A stretch of 64,000 bases of DNA from positions 1 to 64,000 of the forward strand of contig NZ_NBZW01000018.1 in the NCBI RefSeq assembly GCF_002379085.1, given 5' to 3'. Under the pieces are notes generated by a model. It had not been told where the DNA came from and made no database searches. It saw only the letters and a list, made by a program, of their open reading frames with translations. The position numbers were made by a program, and so were the translations under genes. Shown piece by piece: positions 29,822-37,704 of the stretch. The stretch is from Polaromonas sp. AET17H-212 (GTDB taxonomy: Bacteria; Pseudomonadota; Gammaproteobacteria; Burkholderiales; Burkholderiaceae_C). Within the stretch, counting starts at the first letter, position 1; each line of letters starts with the position of its first letter.

Positions 29822-30430
29822 TCAGGACCCGGCCGTGGCGAGAGCCCGCCCGTCCCAGCGCGGGGCCAGGTCGTGCGGCAGGTCCAGCAGGTCCAGCACA
29901 CGCGCCACGCTGCCGTCCACCAGCTCGGCCACCGACTGCGGGCGCTGGTAGAAGGCCGGCATGGGCGGGCAGATGATGGCGCCCATTTCGGTCGCGCTGA
30001 CCATGTTGCGCAGATGGCCCAGGTGCAGCGGCGACTCGCGCACCATCAGCACCAGGCGCCGGCGCTCCTTGAGCACCACGTCGGCGGCGCGCGTGATGAG
30101 GTTGTCCGCCAGCCCGTGCGCCACGGCAGCCAGCGTGCGCATCGAACAGGGCGCCACCACCATGGCACTGCATAAAAAGGAGCCGCTCGCAATGGAGGCG
30201 CCCACATCGCGCGCGTCATGCACCTGGTCGGCCAGGGCTTCGACGGCGACGCGGCTCATGCCCTGCTCCTGGTCGAGGTTGCGCCAGCCCGCGTCGGACA
30301 CCACCAGGTGGGTCTCGATCCCCGCCAGGGCATGAAGCACCTGCAACAGGCGCGTGCCATACACCGCGCCACTGGCCCCGGAGATCGCCACAATGATGCG
30401 TCGGGATAGCGCGCTGTCACCGGGGGGCAT
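29822..30430 (-). CDS. ubiX: Flavin prenyltransferase
   Basis: UbiX attaches dimethylallyl phosphate to FMN to make the prenyl-FMN cofactor of UbiD. The 202-residue product has the flavodoxin-like FMN motif VAISGASGAVYGTRLL, MVVAPCSMRTLAAVAHGLADNLITRAADVVLKE (landmark region) and VSATEMGAIICPPMPAFYQRP. The ATG at 30430 (MPPGDSALSRRIIVAISG) overlaps the end of the DGC gene by 14 bases; longer frames only shadow that gene. Confidence 0.95.
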   Translation of the reverse strand: MPPGDSALSRRIIVAISGASGAVYGTRLLQVLHALAGIETHLVVSDAGWRNLDQEQGMSRVAVEALADQVHDARDVGASIASGSFLCSAMVVAPCSMRTLAAVAHGLADNLITRAADVVLKERRRLVLMVRESPLHLGHLRNMVSATEMGAIICPPMPAFYQRPQSVAELVDGSVARVLDLLDLPHDLAPRWDGRALATAGS

Positions 30431-30851
30431 GGGCGTCCACTCCTTTGGCGGCAACCCCGCCAGCGGGAGTGGATGCACGCAGCGGCACCGCCAGCAGGTC
30501 GGCCGCCACACGCTCGAGCACCAGCGCTGCCTGCGCGGGATCGAAGTCCTCATGCGTGCGCTTTTTGACACCGTATTGCTGGAGCGGGTAATGCCGGTCG
30601 GCCGTGATGCCATGGCGCGCCAGCACGCTTTTCACGCAGGCCAGCGGGCAGCCGTCGAGCGCGATGACGGGCCGTCCGGAGCGCACGATTTTCATCAGAT
30701 GGGGCACGTCGCCACCCACCCCGGCAATGCAGGACATCTCGGCGACGCCGCGCCGGTCCAGCTGCAGCGCCACCTGGTTGGCCAGCTGCGCGGCGCTGGA
30801 GCATCCCGAACAGGAATAGACCAGCGGCAAACTGCGCCTATCCTCAGTCAT
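30417..30851 (-). CDS. DGC-domain protein, putative zinc-binding
   Basis: A 144-residue cytoplasmic protein with the DGC family signature LDGCPLAC. Five cysteines are arranged as SCSGC (14, 17), SC (41) and DGCPLAC (68, 72), which could bind zinc or an Fe-S cluster. It overlaps ubiT by eight bases at its start and ubiX by 14 at its end, so it is locked into the ubiquinone operon. No biochemical role is established for the family that I know of. The setting suggests a part in oxygen-independent ring hydroxylation, cluster delivery or redox sensing; this is inference. Confidence 0.8.
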   Translation of the reverse strand: MTEDRRSLPLVYSCSGCSSAAQLANQVALQLDRRGVAEMSCIAGVGGDVPHLMKIVRSGRPVIALDGCPLACVKSVLARHGITADRHYPLQQYGVKKRTHEDFDPAQAALVLERVAADLLAVPLRASTPAGGVAAKGVDAHAPR

Positions 30852-31368
30852 GGCGGTTGCCTGCAGGCTGACGCGGGCCAACACCGGCCGACCGCTGCCG
30901 TGGCCCCAGGTGCGCCAGCAACTGGAGCGGCCCCCACTGCTGCAGGTCGAGCACCGGCAGCTCCAGGGCATCGAGCGCGTTCTTGACGACCAGGCCCAGT
31001 TCGGTGTCGCCCTCCATCGCGAGGCGGCGGCTGAAAAAAAGCGTGTCCGGATCTTCCTGGCGCTGCGCCAGGCGCATGAAGTCGTGGGCGCTGGCACTGA
31101 TGGCCAGGTCGGTGGCCTGCTGCCGGGGGCAGGCGGCGAAGCGCTGCCCGGTCCAGGAAAAGTCAAAGGTCAGACGCGCGTCACGCACGTGGATGCGCAG
31201 CTTTTTGTGCAGCAACAGGCGGCCCACGTCGGCCGGCAACTGGCGCGCCAGGCCCAGGTTGAGCGCACTCACCAGCAGCACCGAGCCGGGGTAAGCCGGC
31301 AGGCGCTCCAGCAGCGATCCGAGGGCCGGCGGCAACGCCAGGGAAGGAGATGAGGAAAGGGGTTTCAT
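30844..31368 (-). CDS. ubiT: Ubiquinone biosynthesis accessory factor UbiT (SCP2 domain)
   Basis: UbiT is the lipid-binding factor that, with UbiU and UbiV, is required for ubiquinone synthesis without oxygen and replaces UbiJ there. The 174-residue product is dominated by an SCP2 sterol-carrier domain (KLRIHVRDARLTFDFSW; DTLFFSRRLAMEGDTELGLVVKN, landmark region), as in Escherichia coli YhbT. The ATG at 31368 is 14 bases after the trhA stop. Identification rests on this domain plus adjacency to ubiUV. Confidence 0.9.
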   Translation of the reverse strand: MKPLSSSPSLALPPALGSLLERLPAYPGSVLLVSALNLGLARQLPADVGRLLLHKKLRIHVRDARLTFDFSWTGQRFAACPRQQATDLAISASAHDFMRLAQRQEDPDTLFFSRRLAMEGDTELGLVVKNALDALELPVLDLQQWGPLQLLAHLGPRQRSAGVGPRQPAGNRHD

Positions 31369-31382
31369 GGGGATCCGGACAG

Positions 31383-32000
31383 TCAGGCCACATACAGCAG
31401 CACGGTGAAGAAGTGGCAGATGCTGCCGCCCAGCACACACAGGTGCCACCAGCCGTGGCCGTGGCGCAGCTTGTGGTCGGTGGCATAAAAACCAATGCCC
31501 AGGGTGTAGCAGGCGCCGCCCGCGGCCAGCCAGGCAAAACCCGCAGGCGTCAGGGCGGTCCACAAGGGCGACACCGCCACCAGCGCCAGCCAGCCCATCA
31601 GCACATAAATGACCAGTGACAGCACCCGCGCGCCCTTGGCCAGCCAGATTTCCTGCACGATGCCCAGCAAGGCCAGGCTCCACACCACGCCCAGCAAGGA
31701 CCAGCCCCAGGCGCCGCGCAGCGACACGAGCGCGAAGGGCGTGTAGCTGCCGGCGATCAGCAGGTAGATCGAACAATGGTCGAACTTGCGCAGCACGTTT
31801 TTGGCGCGGCCGCGTACGCTGTGGTACAGCGTGGAAAAGACGTACAGCGCCACCAGCATGGCGCCGTAGATGCTGAAGCTCACAATTTTCCAGGGATCGC
31901 CCACGAAGCCGGCGGGCACGATCAGTGCGACCGCACCCGCCACCGCCAGCCCGGCGCCGACGAGGTGGCTGATGCTGTTGAAACGTTCACCGTGGTACAT
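31383..32000 (-). CDS. trhA: Hemolysin III/TrhA family (PAQR-type) membrane protein
   Basis: A 205-residue seven-helix membrane protein of the hemolysin III family, related to eukaryotic adiponectin/progestin receptors. The start GERFNSISHLVGAGLAVAG, STLYHSVRG and the C-terminal KLRHGHGWWHLCVLGGSICHFF hold the conserved Ser, Asp and His residues that bind zinc in PAQR proteins. Members have been linked to membrane energy homeostasis. It lies 12 bases after ubiV and 14 before ubiT, inside the ubiquinone operon. The symbol is by family; an orthologous role is not proved. Confidence 0.85.
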   Translation of the reverse strand: MYHGERFNSISHLVGAGLAVAGAVALIVPAGFVGDPWKIVSFSIYGAMLVALYVFSTLYHSVRGRAKNVLRKFDHCSIYLLIAGSYTPFALVSLRGAWGWSLLGVVWSLALLGIVQEIWLAKGARVLSLVIYVLMGWLALVAVSPLWTALTPAGFAWLAAGGACYTLGIGFYATDHKLRHGHGWWHLCVLGGSICHFFTVLLYVA

Positions 32001-32012
32001 CGTTGTCAGCCC

Positions 32013-32915
32013 TCAGCCCGCCACCGCGGATGCCACCTGCTCCAGGCCGGGGCGGCCGTGCCAGTAGCCATTGCAGCCCTTCTCCGGCATGAGGGGCTGC
32101 ATGCGCGCCAGCGCCTCCTGCGGCGTCAGCACCTGCCTGCGTGCTGCATCGAACAGGGCGATCACCTCTGCCATGTGCTGCGCCTGCGGACTCAGGCGAA
32201 TCACGTCCACGCCCGCGGCACGCATGTCCTCCAGCGCATCGACCAGGTTGTAGACGCGGGCCGACTGGGTCTGTGTGCCGTTGAGCACCAGGAACTCCTC
32301 GCTCTCGCGGGTCCTGAGCATCAGACCGTCCGGGTGGTCGAGGCAACTGAAGCGGCAGTCGTCCTTGGGCAGGTTGCGCTGCCGCGCGGTAAAGCAGCGC
32401 GCCGAGTAGGCCAGCGGCATGCGCCCGTAGGCAAACACCTCGGTCTCCAGACCTGGCGGGCGGTCCTGCTGCAGCAGCGCCAGATCACCCTGCTTCATCT
32501 CCAGCGGCATGACCCAGCGGCTGGCGCCCAGCGAGGCCATCCATTGCAGCGAAGCCGGGTTGTACAGGTTGAGGTGCGGGCCGGCCACAAACGGCAGCTT
32601 GCCGGCCAGGCGGTGGACGGCGCCCATGTCGTTGGCCTCGACCCGGAAATCGCCATTGGCCGTGATCCTGTGCATGGTGCCGACGTCGCTGCCCGACTCC
32701 AGCAGCACCTGGGTCGACAGCACCACCTCCTTGCCGGCAGCACGCAGGCGGGCCGCGATGTCCAGCCAGTCGGCCAGGCGCAACTCATGACGCCGCGAAC
32801 ACACGGTCTCGCCGAGGTAGACCACGTCCACCGGCGTGACAGCGACCGTGTCGTAAAAATTGAAGACAGTCTCCCTCTGCCAGTAATACAGCAGCGGGCC
32901 CAGGGCGATTTTCAT
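32013..32915 (-). CDS. ubiV: Ubiquinone biosynthesis protein UbiV (U32 peptidase family, Fe-S)
   Basis: UbiV forms a complex with UbiU that hydroxylates the quinone ring without O2, using prephenate as oxygen donor in Escherichia coli. The 300-residue product has cysteines 39, 174, 187 and 191; their spacing (13 then 4 between the last three) equals that of the four cluster-binding cysteines of E. coli UbiV (39, 180, 193, 197). The ATG at 32915 (MKIALGPLLYYW) gives Cys39 the same number as in E. coli; an ATG at 32933 overlapping the ubiU stop (ATGA) is an alternative adding six residues. Confidence 0.93.
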   Translation of the reverse strand: MKIALGPLLYYWQRETVFNFYDTVAVTPVDVVYLGETVCSRRHELRLADWLDIAARLRAAGKEVVLSTQVLLESGSDVGTMHRITANGDFRVEANDMGAVHRLAGKLPFVAGPHLNLYNPASLQWMASLGASRWVMPLEMKQGDLALLQQDRPPGLETEVFAYGRMPLAYSARCFTARQRNLPKDDCRFSCLDHPDGLMLRTRESEEFLVLNGTQTQSARVYNLVDALEDMRAAGVDVIRLSPQAQHMAEVIALFDAARRQVLTPQEALARMQPLMPEKGCNGYWHGRPGLEQVASAVAG

Positions 32916-32929
32916 GGTGCGGTTTTCCA

Positions 32930-33979
32930 TCATTTCCAGGGCCGGTGGTAAGCGCCCAGCGTGTGCTGCTGGCCTTCGGCCACCTGGTCGAGGCTGGCCA
33001 TCCAGCTGGTTTTCGGTGCGTAGCGATGCGGGTTGGCAACGCAATGGTCGATGGCCTCGCGCCAGACACGCGTCACCTGCGCCACATAAGCAAGGCTGCG
33101 CTGGCGGCCCTCGATCTTGATGGCGCGTACACCCATCTTCATGAGCTGGGGCAGAAGTTCGAGCGTGTTCAGGCTGGCGGGCTCCTCGATGGCGTAATAA
33201 CTCTCGTCATCACCCACGTCGAAGCGCCCCTTGCACAGCGTGGGGTAGCCGGCGTTTTCCCCGCTGGCATAACGGTCGATCAACACACCGCCCAGCCGCG
33301 ATTCCAGGCCCTGCGGCGTTTCCTGCCAGCGCACGGACTTGGCCGGCGAACACACGCCGTGCGTGTTGGGTGACTCGCCCGTCACATAGGACGACAGCGC
33401 GCAGCGCCCCTCCACCATCACACACAGGCTGCCAAAACCGAACACCTCGATCTCCACCGGCGTCTTGTCAATCACCTGCCGCACCTGCTCGAGCGACAAC
33501 ACACGCGGCAACACCGCGCGAACGACGCCGAACTGCTCACGGTAGAAGTTGATCGCCTCGTAATTGGTGGCCGAGCCTTGCACCGACAGGTGCAGGCGCA
33601 GCGCCGGATAACGCGAGGCGGCATATTGCATGAGGCCGGGGTCGGCCAGGATCACGGCATCCACCCCCAAGTCCACCGCCTGGTCCAGCGCCGCGCGCCA
33701 GGGACCGGGGTTGGCGGCCTGCGGATAGGTGTTGAGCGCCATGAAAACCTTGCAGCCGCGCTCGTGGGCATAACGAATGCCCGCGGCAATCGCGGCCTCG
33801 TCGAAATTGAGGCCGGCAAAGTTGCGTGCATTGGTTGCATCGCGCAAACCCAGGTACACGCAATTGGCCCCGTTGTCCACCGCGGCTTTCAGGGCCGGAA
33901 GGCTGCCAGCTGGACAAACCAGCTCTGGCGGGGCTGATGGCGGTTGCAGGGTCTCAGGAAGGGAAGCAGAAGAAGTCAT
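32930..33979 (-). CDS. ubiU: Ubiquinone biosynthesis protein UbiU (U32 peptidase family, Fe-S)
   Basis: Partner of UbiV in oxygen-independent ring hydroxylation. The 349-residue product has the U32 opening PELVCPAGSLPALKAAVDNG and the cluster cysteines in GSLCVMVEGRCALSSY, THGVCSPAKS and YPTLCKGRF; the spacings 7 and 17 between the first three match those of the Escherichia coli protein. The ATG at 33979 is preferred; the upstream extension enters the control region. It is the first gene of the seven-gene minus-strand run and has an FNR-like box 76-89 bases upstream. Confidence 0.93.
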   Translation of the reverse strand: MTSSASLPETLQPPSAPPELVCPAGSLPALKAAVDNGANCVYLGLRDATNARNFAGLNFDEAAIAAGIRYAHERGCKVFMALNTYPQAANPGPWRAALDQAVDLGVDAVILADPGLMQYAASRYPALRLHLSVQGSATNYEAINFYREQFGVVRAVLPRVLSLEQVRQVIDKTPVEIEVFGFGSLCVMVEGRCALSSYVTGESPNTHGVCSPAKSVRWQETPQGLESRLGGVLIDRYASGENAGYPTLCKGRFDVGDDESYYAIEEPASLNTLELLPQLMKMGVRAIKIEGRQRSLAYVAQVTRVWREAIDHCVANPHRYAPKTSWMASLDQVAEGQQHTLGAYHRPWK

Positions 33980-34054
33980 GCATTTGGAATCAGGCAGGCC
34001 CCGGAACAGAGCCATTGCAAGCTGCGACCTTACGCCGAACGGACGCAAAACTTT

Positions 34055-34068
34055 CTGATCCCCGTCAA
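34055..34068 (-). promoter_or_regulatory. FNR/Dnr-type box for ubiU
   Basis: Read on the minus strand: TTGAC-GGGG-ATCAG, 8 of 10 matches to TTGAT-N4-ATCAA. If activation is class II (box centred at -41.5), the start point is about 34020 and the -10 hexamer is TAAGGT at 34032-34027, leaving a 5' leader of about 40 bases to ubiU. Confidence 0.6.
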
Positions 34069-34168
34069 CAGTTGGTCCAAACGCCGGACCGCAAAACAGA
34101 CCCGTTGCATGAAATTTCTTGAACAACCTGCCTCCTTGCGGCTCACAAGGCAGCTACCAAAAGTGCAA

Positions 34169-34182
34169 TTGACCTGGATCAA
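34169..34182 (+). promoter_or_regulatory. FNR/Dnr-type box for the nor operon
   Basis: TTGAC-CTGG-ATCAA matches 9 of 10 positions of the FNR/Dnr consensus. A class II geometry puts the start point at about 34217 and the -10 at CTCAAT (34205-34210). The site should drive DUF2249-norB under low oxygen or, if Dnr-type, in response to NO. Confidence 0.75.
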
Positions 34183-34210
34183 TAGGGGAATGAACTTTTT
34201 CAATCTCAAT

Positions 34211-34231
34211 AGATGTATTATTTATGCATCT
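34211..34231 (+). promoter_or_regulatory. NsrR-type operator over the nor start point
   Basis: AGATGTAT, five A/T bases, ATGCATCT: an imperfect inverted repeat with one mismatch, of the AAGATGyATTT / AAATrCATCTT type bound by NsrR. It begins right after the predicted -10 and covers the predicted start point, 42 bp before the first gene. nsrR itself is in the operon, so the loop is NO-relieved autorepression. Confidence 0.75.
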
Positions 34232-34272
34232 TATAAATTTTACTGATTTCTGTTTTACTGAATGGAGTCCCC

Positions 34273-34569
34273 ATGAACCACTCTTCCACGTCTTCCGCAG
34301 CGTTCACGCTCGATATCCGGACGATTCTTCCCCGCGAACGGCACCCGGCCATCTTCCGGACATTTGGCCAGCTTGGCGCCGGTCAGACCCTGGAATTGAT
34401 CAACGACCACGATCCACAACCGCTGCGTCACCAGTTCCAGGCAGAAATGCCGGGCAAATTCGGCTGGACCTACCTGGAACAGGGCCCTGATACCTGGCGC
34501 GTGGCCATTACCCGGCTGAAGCCGGCTCACAGCGACGGGCAGTGCTGCGGCTCCTGCGGCGGCGCCTGA
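34273..34569 (+). CDS. DUF2249 domain protein with a C-terminal Cys motif
   Basis: A 98-residue cytoplasmic protein. The DUF2249 core (LDIRTILPRERHPAIFRTF, then LINDHDPQPLRHQF) is followed by GWTYLEQGPDTWRVAITR and a tail with the cysteine motif QCCGSCGG. DUF2249 proteins often sit beside NO reductase or haem/Fe-S genes; the tail could bind metal or react with NO, which I infer from composition only. It is the first gene after the FNR and NsrR sites. A second DUF2249 gene without the tail lies after norB. Confidence 0.85.
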   Translation: MNHSSTSSAAFTLDIRTILPRERHPAIFRTFGQLGAGQTLELINDHDPQPLRHQFQAEMPGKFGWTYLEQGPDTWRVAITRLKPAHSDGQCCGSCGGA

Positions 34570-34600
34570 TCCCCTTTACAGAAACCAGAAGGAATACGCG

Positions 34601-36877
34601 ATGAAAAACAACAACATGCTGTGGCGCTGGCTCGGCTTCATCTTTGTCCTGTCGTTTGGGGCCCTGGGTTACCTCGGCGTGCAGATCTACCTGACAGCCC
34701 CGCCCATCCCCAAGGCCGTCGTCACCACCTCGGGCGAGCTTCTTTTCACCGGCGAGCAGGTCCAGAAAGGCCAGCAGGTCTGGCTGGCCAGCGGCGGCCA
34801 GCAACAAGGCAGCGTCTGGGGCCACGGCGCCTATCTGGCGCCGGACTGGTCGGCCGACTGGCTGCACCGGGAAGCAACGGCGCTCCAGACCATCCATACG
34901 CAGGCCTTGCGCAAGGATCCGTCAGCCATCACAGCGTCCGACCGCGGCGCGGTCGATGCTGCGCTGAAGGAGGAAATGCGGCGCAACACCTACGACCCCA
35001 CCAGCGAAACTGTCACCGTGTCACGCGACCGTGCACAGGCGATCCGCGAAGTGGCGGGTCACTACAACGCCCTGTTCGGCAGCGACGTGCTGCTGGACAA
35101 GCTGCGTGACCAGTACGCGATGACGGGCAACCTGCTGCCGGATGCGGCAGATCGCCAGGCCCTCGCAGCCTTCTTCTTCTGGACGTCCTGGGCCGCGACC
35201 ACCGACCGGCCCGGCGAGGAAAACCTGTCTTACACCAGCAACTGGCCGCATGAGCCCCTGGTGGGCAACAAGATGACCGACTCGGCCGCGATCTGGTCGA
35301 TGGTCAGCATCGTCCTGCTGCTCGGTGCCATTGCCGCCATGTTGTGGCTGCACGGCAGCCAGCGCCATGAGCCGGAGGCCCTGCCGCCCAAGGCCGATCC
35401 TCTGCTGGGCGCGGTCGCCACCCCCTCGATGAAGGCCACGCGCAAGTACTTCTTTGCCGTGGTCGGCCTCATGCTGCTGCAGATCGCCATGGGTGTGGTC
35501 ACAGCGCACTACGCCGTCGAAGGCCAGTCCTTCTTTGGCCTGCCGCTGGCCCAGGTGTTGCCTTATGTCGTGAGCCGCACGGTGCACACCCAGGTCGGCA
35601 TCTTCTGGATCGCCACCGCCTGGCTGGCCACCGGTCTCTACATCGCCCCCCTGCTGTCGGGGCGGGAACCCAAGCTGCAAAAGCTCGGCGTGGACGTTCT
35701 GTTCTGGGCGCTGATAGCCATCGTGGTCGGCTCGACCGTGACCGGCTGGCTGGGCACGCTGCAGCACCGCGGCGTGGACTTCAGCTTCTGGGTCGGCAAC
35801 CAGGGGCTGGAATTCACCAGCATGGGCCGTGTCTGGCAAATCCTGCTGTTCGTGGGTCTGCTGTTCTGGGTGTTTCTGCTCGGCCGCGCCCTCTGGCCGG
35901 CACTGAAAAAACCGTCGGAAACCCGCGGCCTGATCGCCATGGTCTTCCTGTCGGCCACCTGCATAGGCGGCTTCTACGCGACCTCGCTGACCTGGGGCCA
36001 GAACACGCACTACTCGATGGTCGAGTACTGGCGCTGGTGGCTGGTCCACCTGTGGGTGGAGGGGTTCTTCGAGGTGTTCGCCACCGCCGTGGTTGCGCTG
36101 ATCTTCACCAAGCTGGGACTGGTTCGCACCGAAAGCGCCAACCGCGCCATCATCGCCGAGACCATCGTGTTCCTGTTCGGCGGCATCCTGGGCACGCTGC
36201 ATCACCTGTATTTCACCGGCACGCCCACCTCGGTGATCGCCGTCGGTGCGGTGTTCTCCGCGCTGGAAGTCGTGCCCCTGACGCTGATCGGCCTGGAAGC
36301 CCTGCAGACCTACCGGCGCTCCCAGGCCCTGCCCTGGCTGGCTGCCTACAAATGGCCTGTCATGTGTTTTGTCGCGGTCGGCTTCTGGAACACCGTCGGC
36401 GCCGGCCTGCTCGGCTTTGCCATCAACCCGCCGGCCTCGCTTTACTATGTGCAGGGCCTGAACATGACCGCAGCCCATGGCCACGCCGCCCTGTTTGGTG
36501 TCTACGGCATGCTCGGCATCGGCCTGATGCTGTTCTGCCTGCGCGGCCTGTATGCGCGCCACCTGCATGCCGACAACATCCTCAAGCCGGCCTTCTGGAG
36601 CCTGAACATCGGCCTGGCGATGATGGTCTTCCTGTCGCTGTTGCCGGCCGGCATCTACCAGGCCTGGGCCAGCGTGAGCAAAGGACTGTGGTACGCCCGC
36701 TCGCCGGAAATCATCCACTCCCCCGTGATGGAAACCCTGGTCTGGATGCGGGTACCCGGCGACATCCTGTTCGCCATCGGCGCGGTCCTGCTGGCCTGGT
36801 ATGCCGTGCGCCTGTTGCGGCGCCCCGCGGTTCAGCCCGCCAGCGCCATCACAGCCAAGGCGGTGGCCGGTCTCTGA
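34601..36877 (+). CDS. norB: Quinol-dependent nitric oxide reductase (qNor)
   Basis: This single-subunit enzyme reduces two NO to N2O with electrons from quinol. The 758-residue length is that of qNor (cNorB is about 460). One N-terminal helix and a periplasmic domain without CxxCH (residues about 30-220) precede the haem-copper-oxidase-like core of some 12 helices, with haem/FeB ligand regions in VSRTVHTQVGIFWIATAWL, WRWWLVHLWVEGFFEVFA, LGTLHHLYFTG and MTAAHGHAALFGVYGM. It links directly to the quinone made by the divergent ubi operon. The known alternative symbol for qNor is norZ. Confidence 0.97.
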   Translation: MKNNNMLWRWLGFIFVLSFGALGYLGVQIYLTAPPIPKAVVTTSGELLFTGEQVQKGQQVWLASGGQQQGSVWGHGAYLAPDWSADWLHREATALQTIHTQALRKDPSAITASDRGAVDAALKEEMRRNTYDPTSETVTVSRDRAQAIREVAGHYNALFGSDVLLDKLRDQYAMTGNLLPDAADRQALAAFFFWTSWAATTDRPGEENLSYTSNWPHEPLVGNKMTDSAAIWSMVSIVLLLGAIAAMLWLHGSQRHEPEALPPKADPLLGAVATPSMKATRKYFFAVVGLMLLQIAMGVVTAHYAVEGQSFFGLPLAQVLPYVVSRTVHTQVGIFWIATAWLATGLYIAPLLSGREPKLQKLGVDVLFWALIAIVVGSTVTGWLGTLQHRGVDFSFWVGNQGLEFTSMGRVWQILLFVGLLFWVFLLGRALWPALKKPSETRGLIAMVFLSATCIGGFYATSLTWGQNTHYSMVEYWRWWLVHLWVEGFFEVFATAVVALIFTKLGLVRTESANRAIIAETIVFLFGGILGTLHHLYFTGTPTSVIAVGAVFSALEVVPLTLIGLEALQTYRRSQALPWLAAYKWPVMCFVAVGFWNTVGAGLLGFAINPPASLYYVQGLNMTAAHGHAALFGVYGMLGIGLMLFCLRGLYARHLHADNILKPAFWSLNIGLAMMVFLSLLPAGIYQAWASVSKGLWYARSPEIIHSPVMETLVWMRVPGDILFAIGAVLLAWYAVRLLRRPAVQPASAITAKAVAGL

Positions 36878-36885
36878 GCTCTCTC

Positions 36886-36910
36886 GCAAGGCCGGCCGTG
36901 CCGGCCTTGC
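36886..36910 (+). terminator. Perfect hairpin between norB and the second DUF2249 gene
   Basis: GCAAGGCCGGC, loop CGT, GCCGGCCTTGC: an 11-bp perfect stem eight bases after the norB stop codon, followed by GTCCTTTCCCGATTTTTTC. Because more operon genes follow, it is more likely a partial terminator or RNA-end protector that lowers downstream expression. Confidence 0.7.
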
Positions 36911-36944
36911 GTCCTTTCCCGATTTTTTCATTGGAGTTTTCATC

Positions 36945-37196
36945 ATGAGCGAGATCCAGCCCCTCCCCAACGTCCACCCCTTCGACGCCCGCGGTGTTGC
37001 CAAACGTTTCCGCCACGCGGCCATCTTCGGCGCCCTGGAAAGCCTGCACCCCGGGGAAACCATGCGTTTCGTCAACGACCACGACCCCCTGCCGCTGCTG
37101 GGCCAACTGCAGCAGGCCTTCGGCGAAAAACTGGGCATCGCCTATGTCCGGCGCGAACCGGGGGAAATCGTGATCGACTTCCAGGTACGCGGCTGA
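36945..37196 (+). CDS. DUF2249 domain protein
   Basis: An 83-residue protein that resembles the domain of the 34273 gene (FRHAAIFGALESLHPGETMRFVNDHDPLPLLGQLQ here, FRTFGQLGAGQTLELINDHDPQPLRHQF there; landmark regions) but has no cysteines. It begins 34 bases after the norB hairpin and is 17 bases ahead of nsrR. Function is unknown; the conserved NDHDP motif suggests a ligand or metal site. Confidence 0.85.
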   Translation: MSEIQPLPNVHPFDARGVAKRFRHAAIFGALESLHPGETMRFVNDHDPLPLLGQLQQAFGEKLGIAYVRREPGEIVIDFQVRG

Positions 37197-37213
37197 GGCC
37201 TTACATTCACCCC

Positions 37214-37684
37214 ATGAAACTCACCGCCTTTACCGACTACAGCTTGCGTGTGCTGATCTACCTGGCCGCGCAGCCCCAGAAACGCGCCACGATTGCCGAA
37301 ATCGCGGCCTCTTTCGACGTGTCGGAAAACCATCTGACCAAGGTGGTGCACCTGCTCGGTAAAAGCGGCTGGCTGGCCAATGTGCGCGGCAAGGGCGGCG
37401 GGCTCGAACTGGCCATGCCGCCCGAACTGGTCGGTGTCGGCGCGGTGGTGCGCCAGACCGAGGGCGCGGCGGTGGTGGCCGAATGTTTTTCTGATGAGGC
37501 CAACCACTGCGCGATCACACGCATCTGCCGGCTGCGGGGTGTGCTCGGTGAAGCGGTCGAGGCCTTCTATGCCGTGCTGGACCGCTACACCCTGGCCGAC
37601 CTGGTCCAGAACCGCCAGGCGCTGGCCAAGGTGCTGTTTATCGACAGGACCGCGCCCACGCCGGCGGCAAAACGCGCCGTCTGA
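37214..37684 (+). CDS. nsrR: NO-sensing Rrf2 family repressor
   Basis: NsrR holds an Fe-S cluster that NO destroys, which relieves repression of NO-detoxification genes. The 156-residue product has the Rrf2 helix-turn-helix (IAEIAASFDVSENHLTKVVHLLGKSGWL, landmark region), Asp8, and the three cluster cysteines 91, 99 and 105 (AECFSDEANHCAITRICRL), whose C-x7-C-x5-C pattern is that of NsrR. Its probable operator lies at 34211-34231 ahead of the operon. Confidence 0.93.
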   Translation: MKLTAFTDYSLRVLIYLAAQPQKRATIAEIAASFDVSENHLTKVVHLLGKSGWLANVRGKGGGLELAMPPELVGVGAVVRQTEGAAVVAECFSDEANHCAITRICRLRGVLGEAVEAFYAVLDRYTLADLVQNRQALAKVLFIDRTAPTPAAKRAV

Positions 37685-37704
37685 GCGCTGATACCTAAGC
37701 TGCC

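Noticed and set aside
35021..37138. 705-codon open frame on the minus strand
   Set aside because: Antisense shadow of the NO reductase gene with His/Gln-rich sequence.
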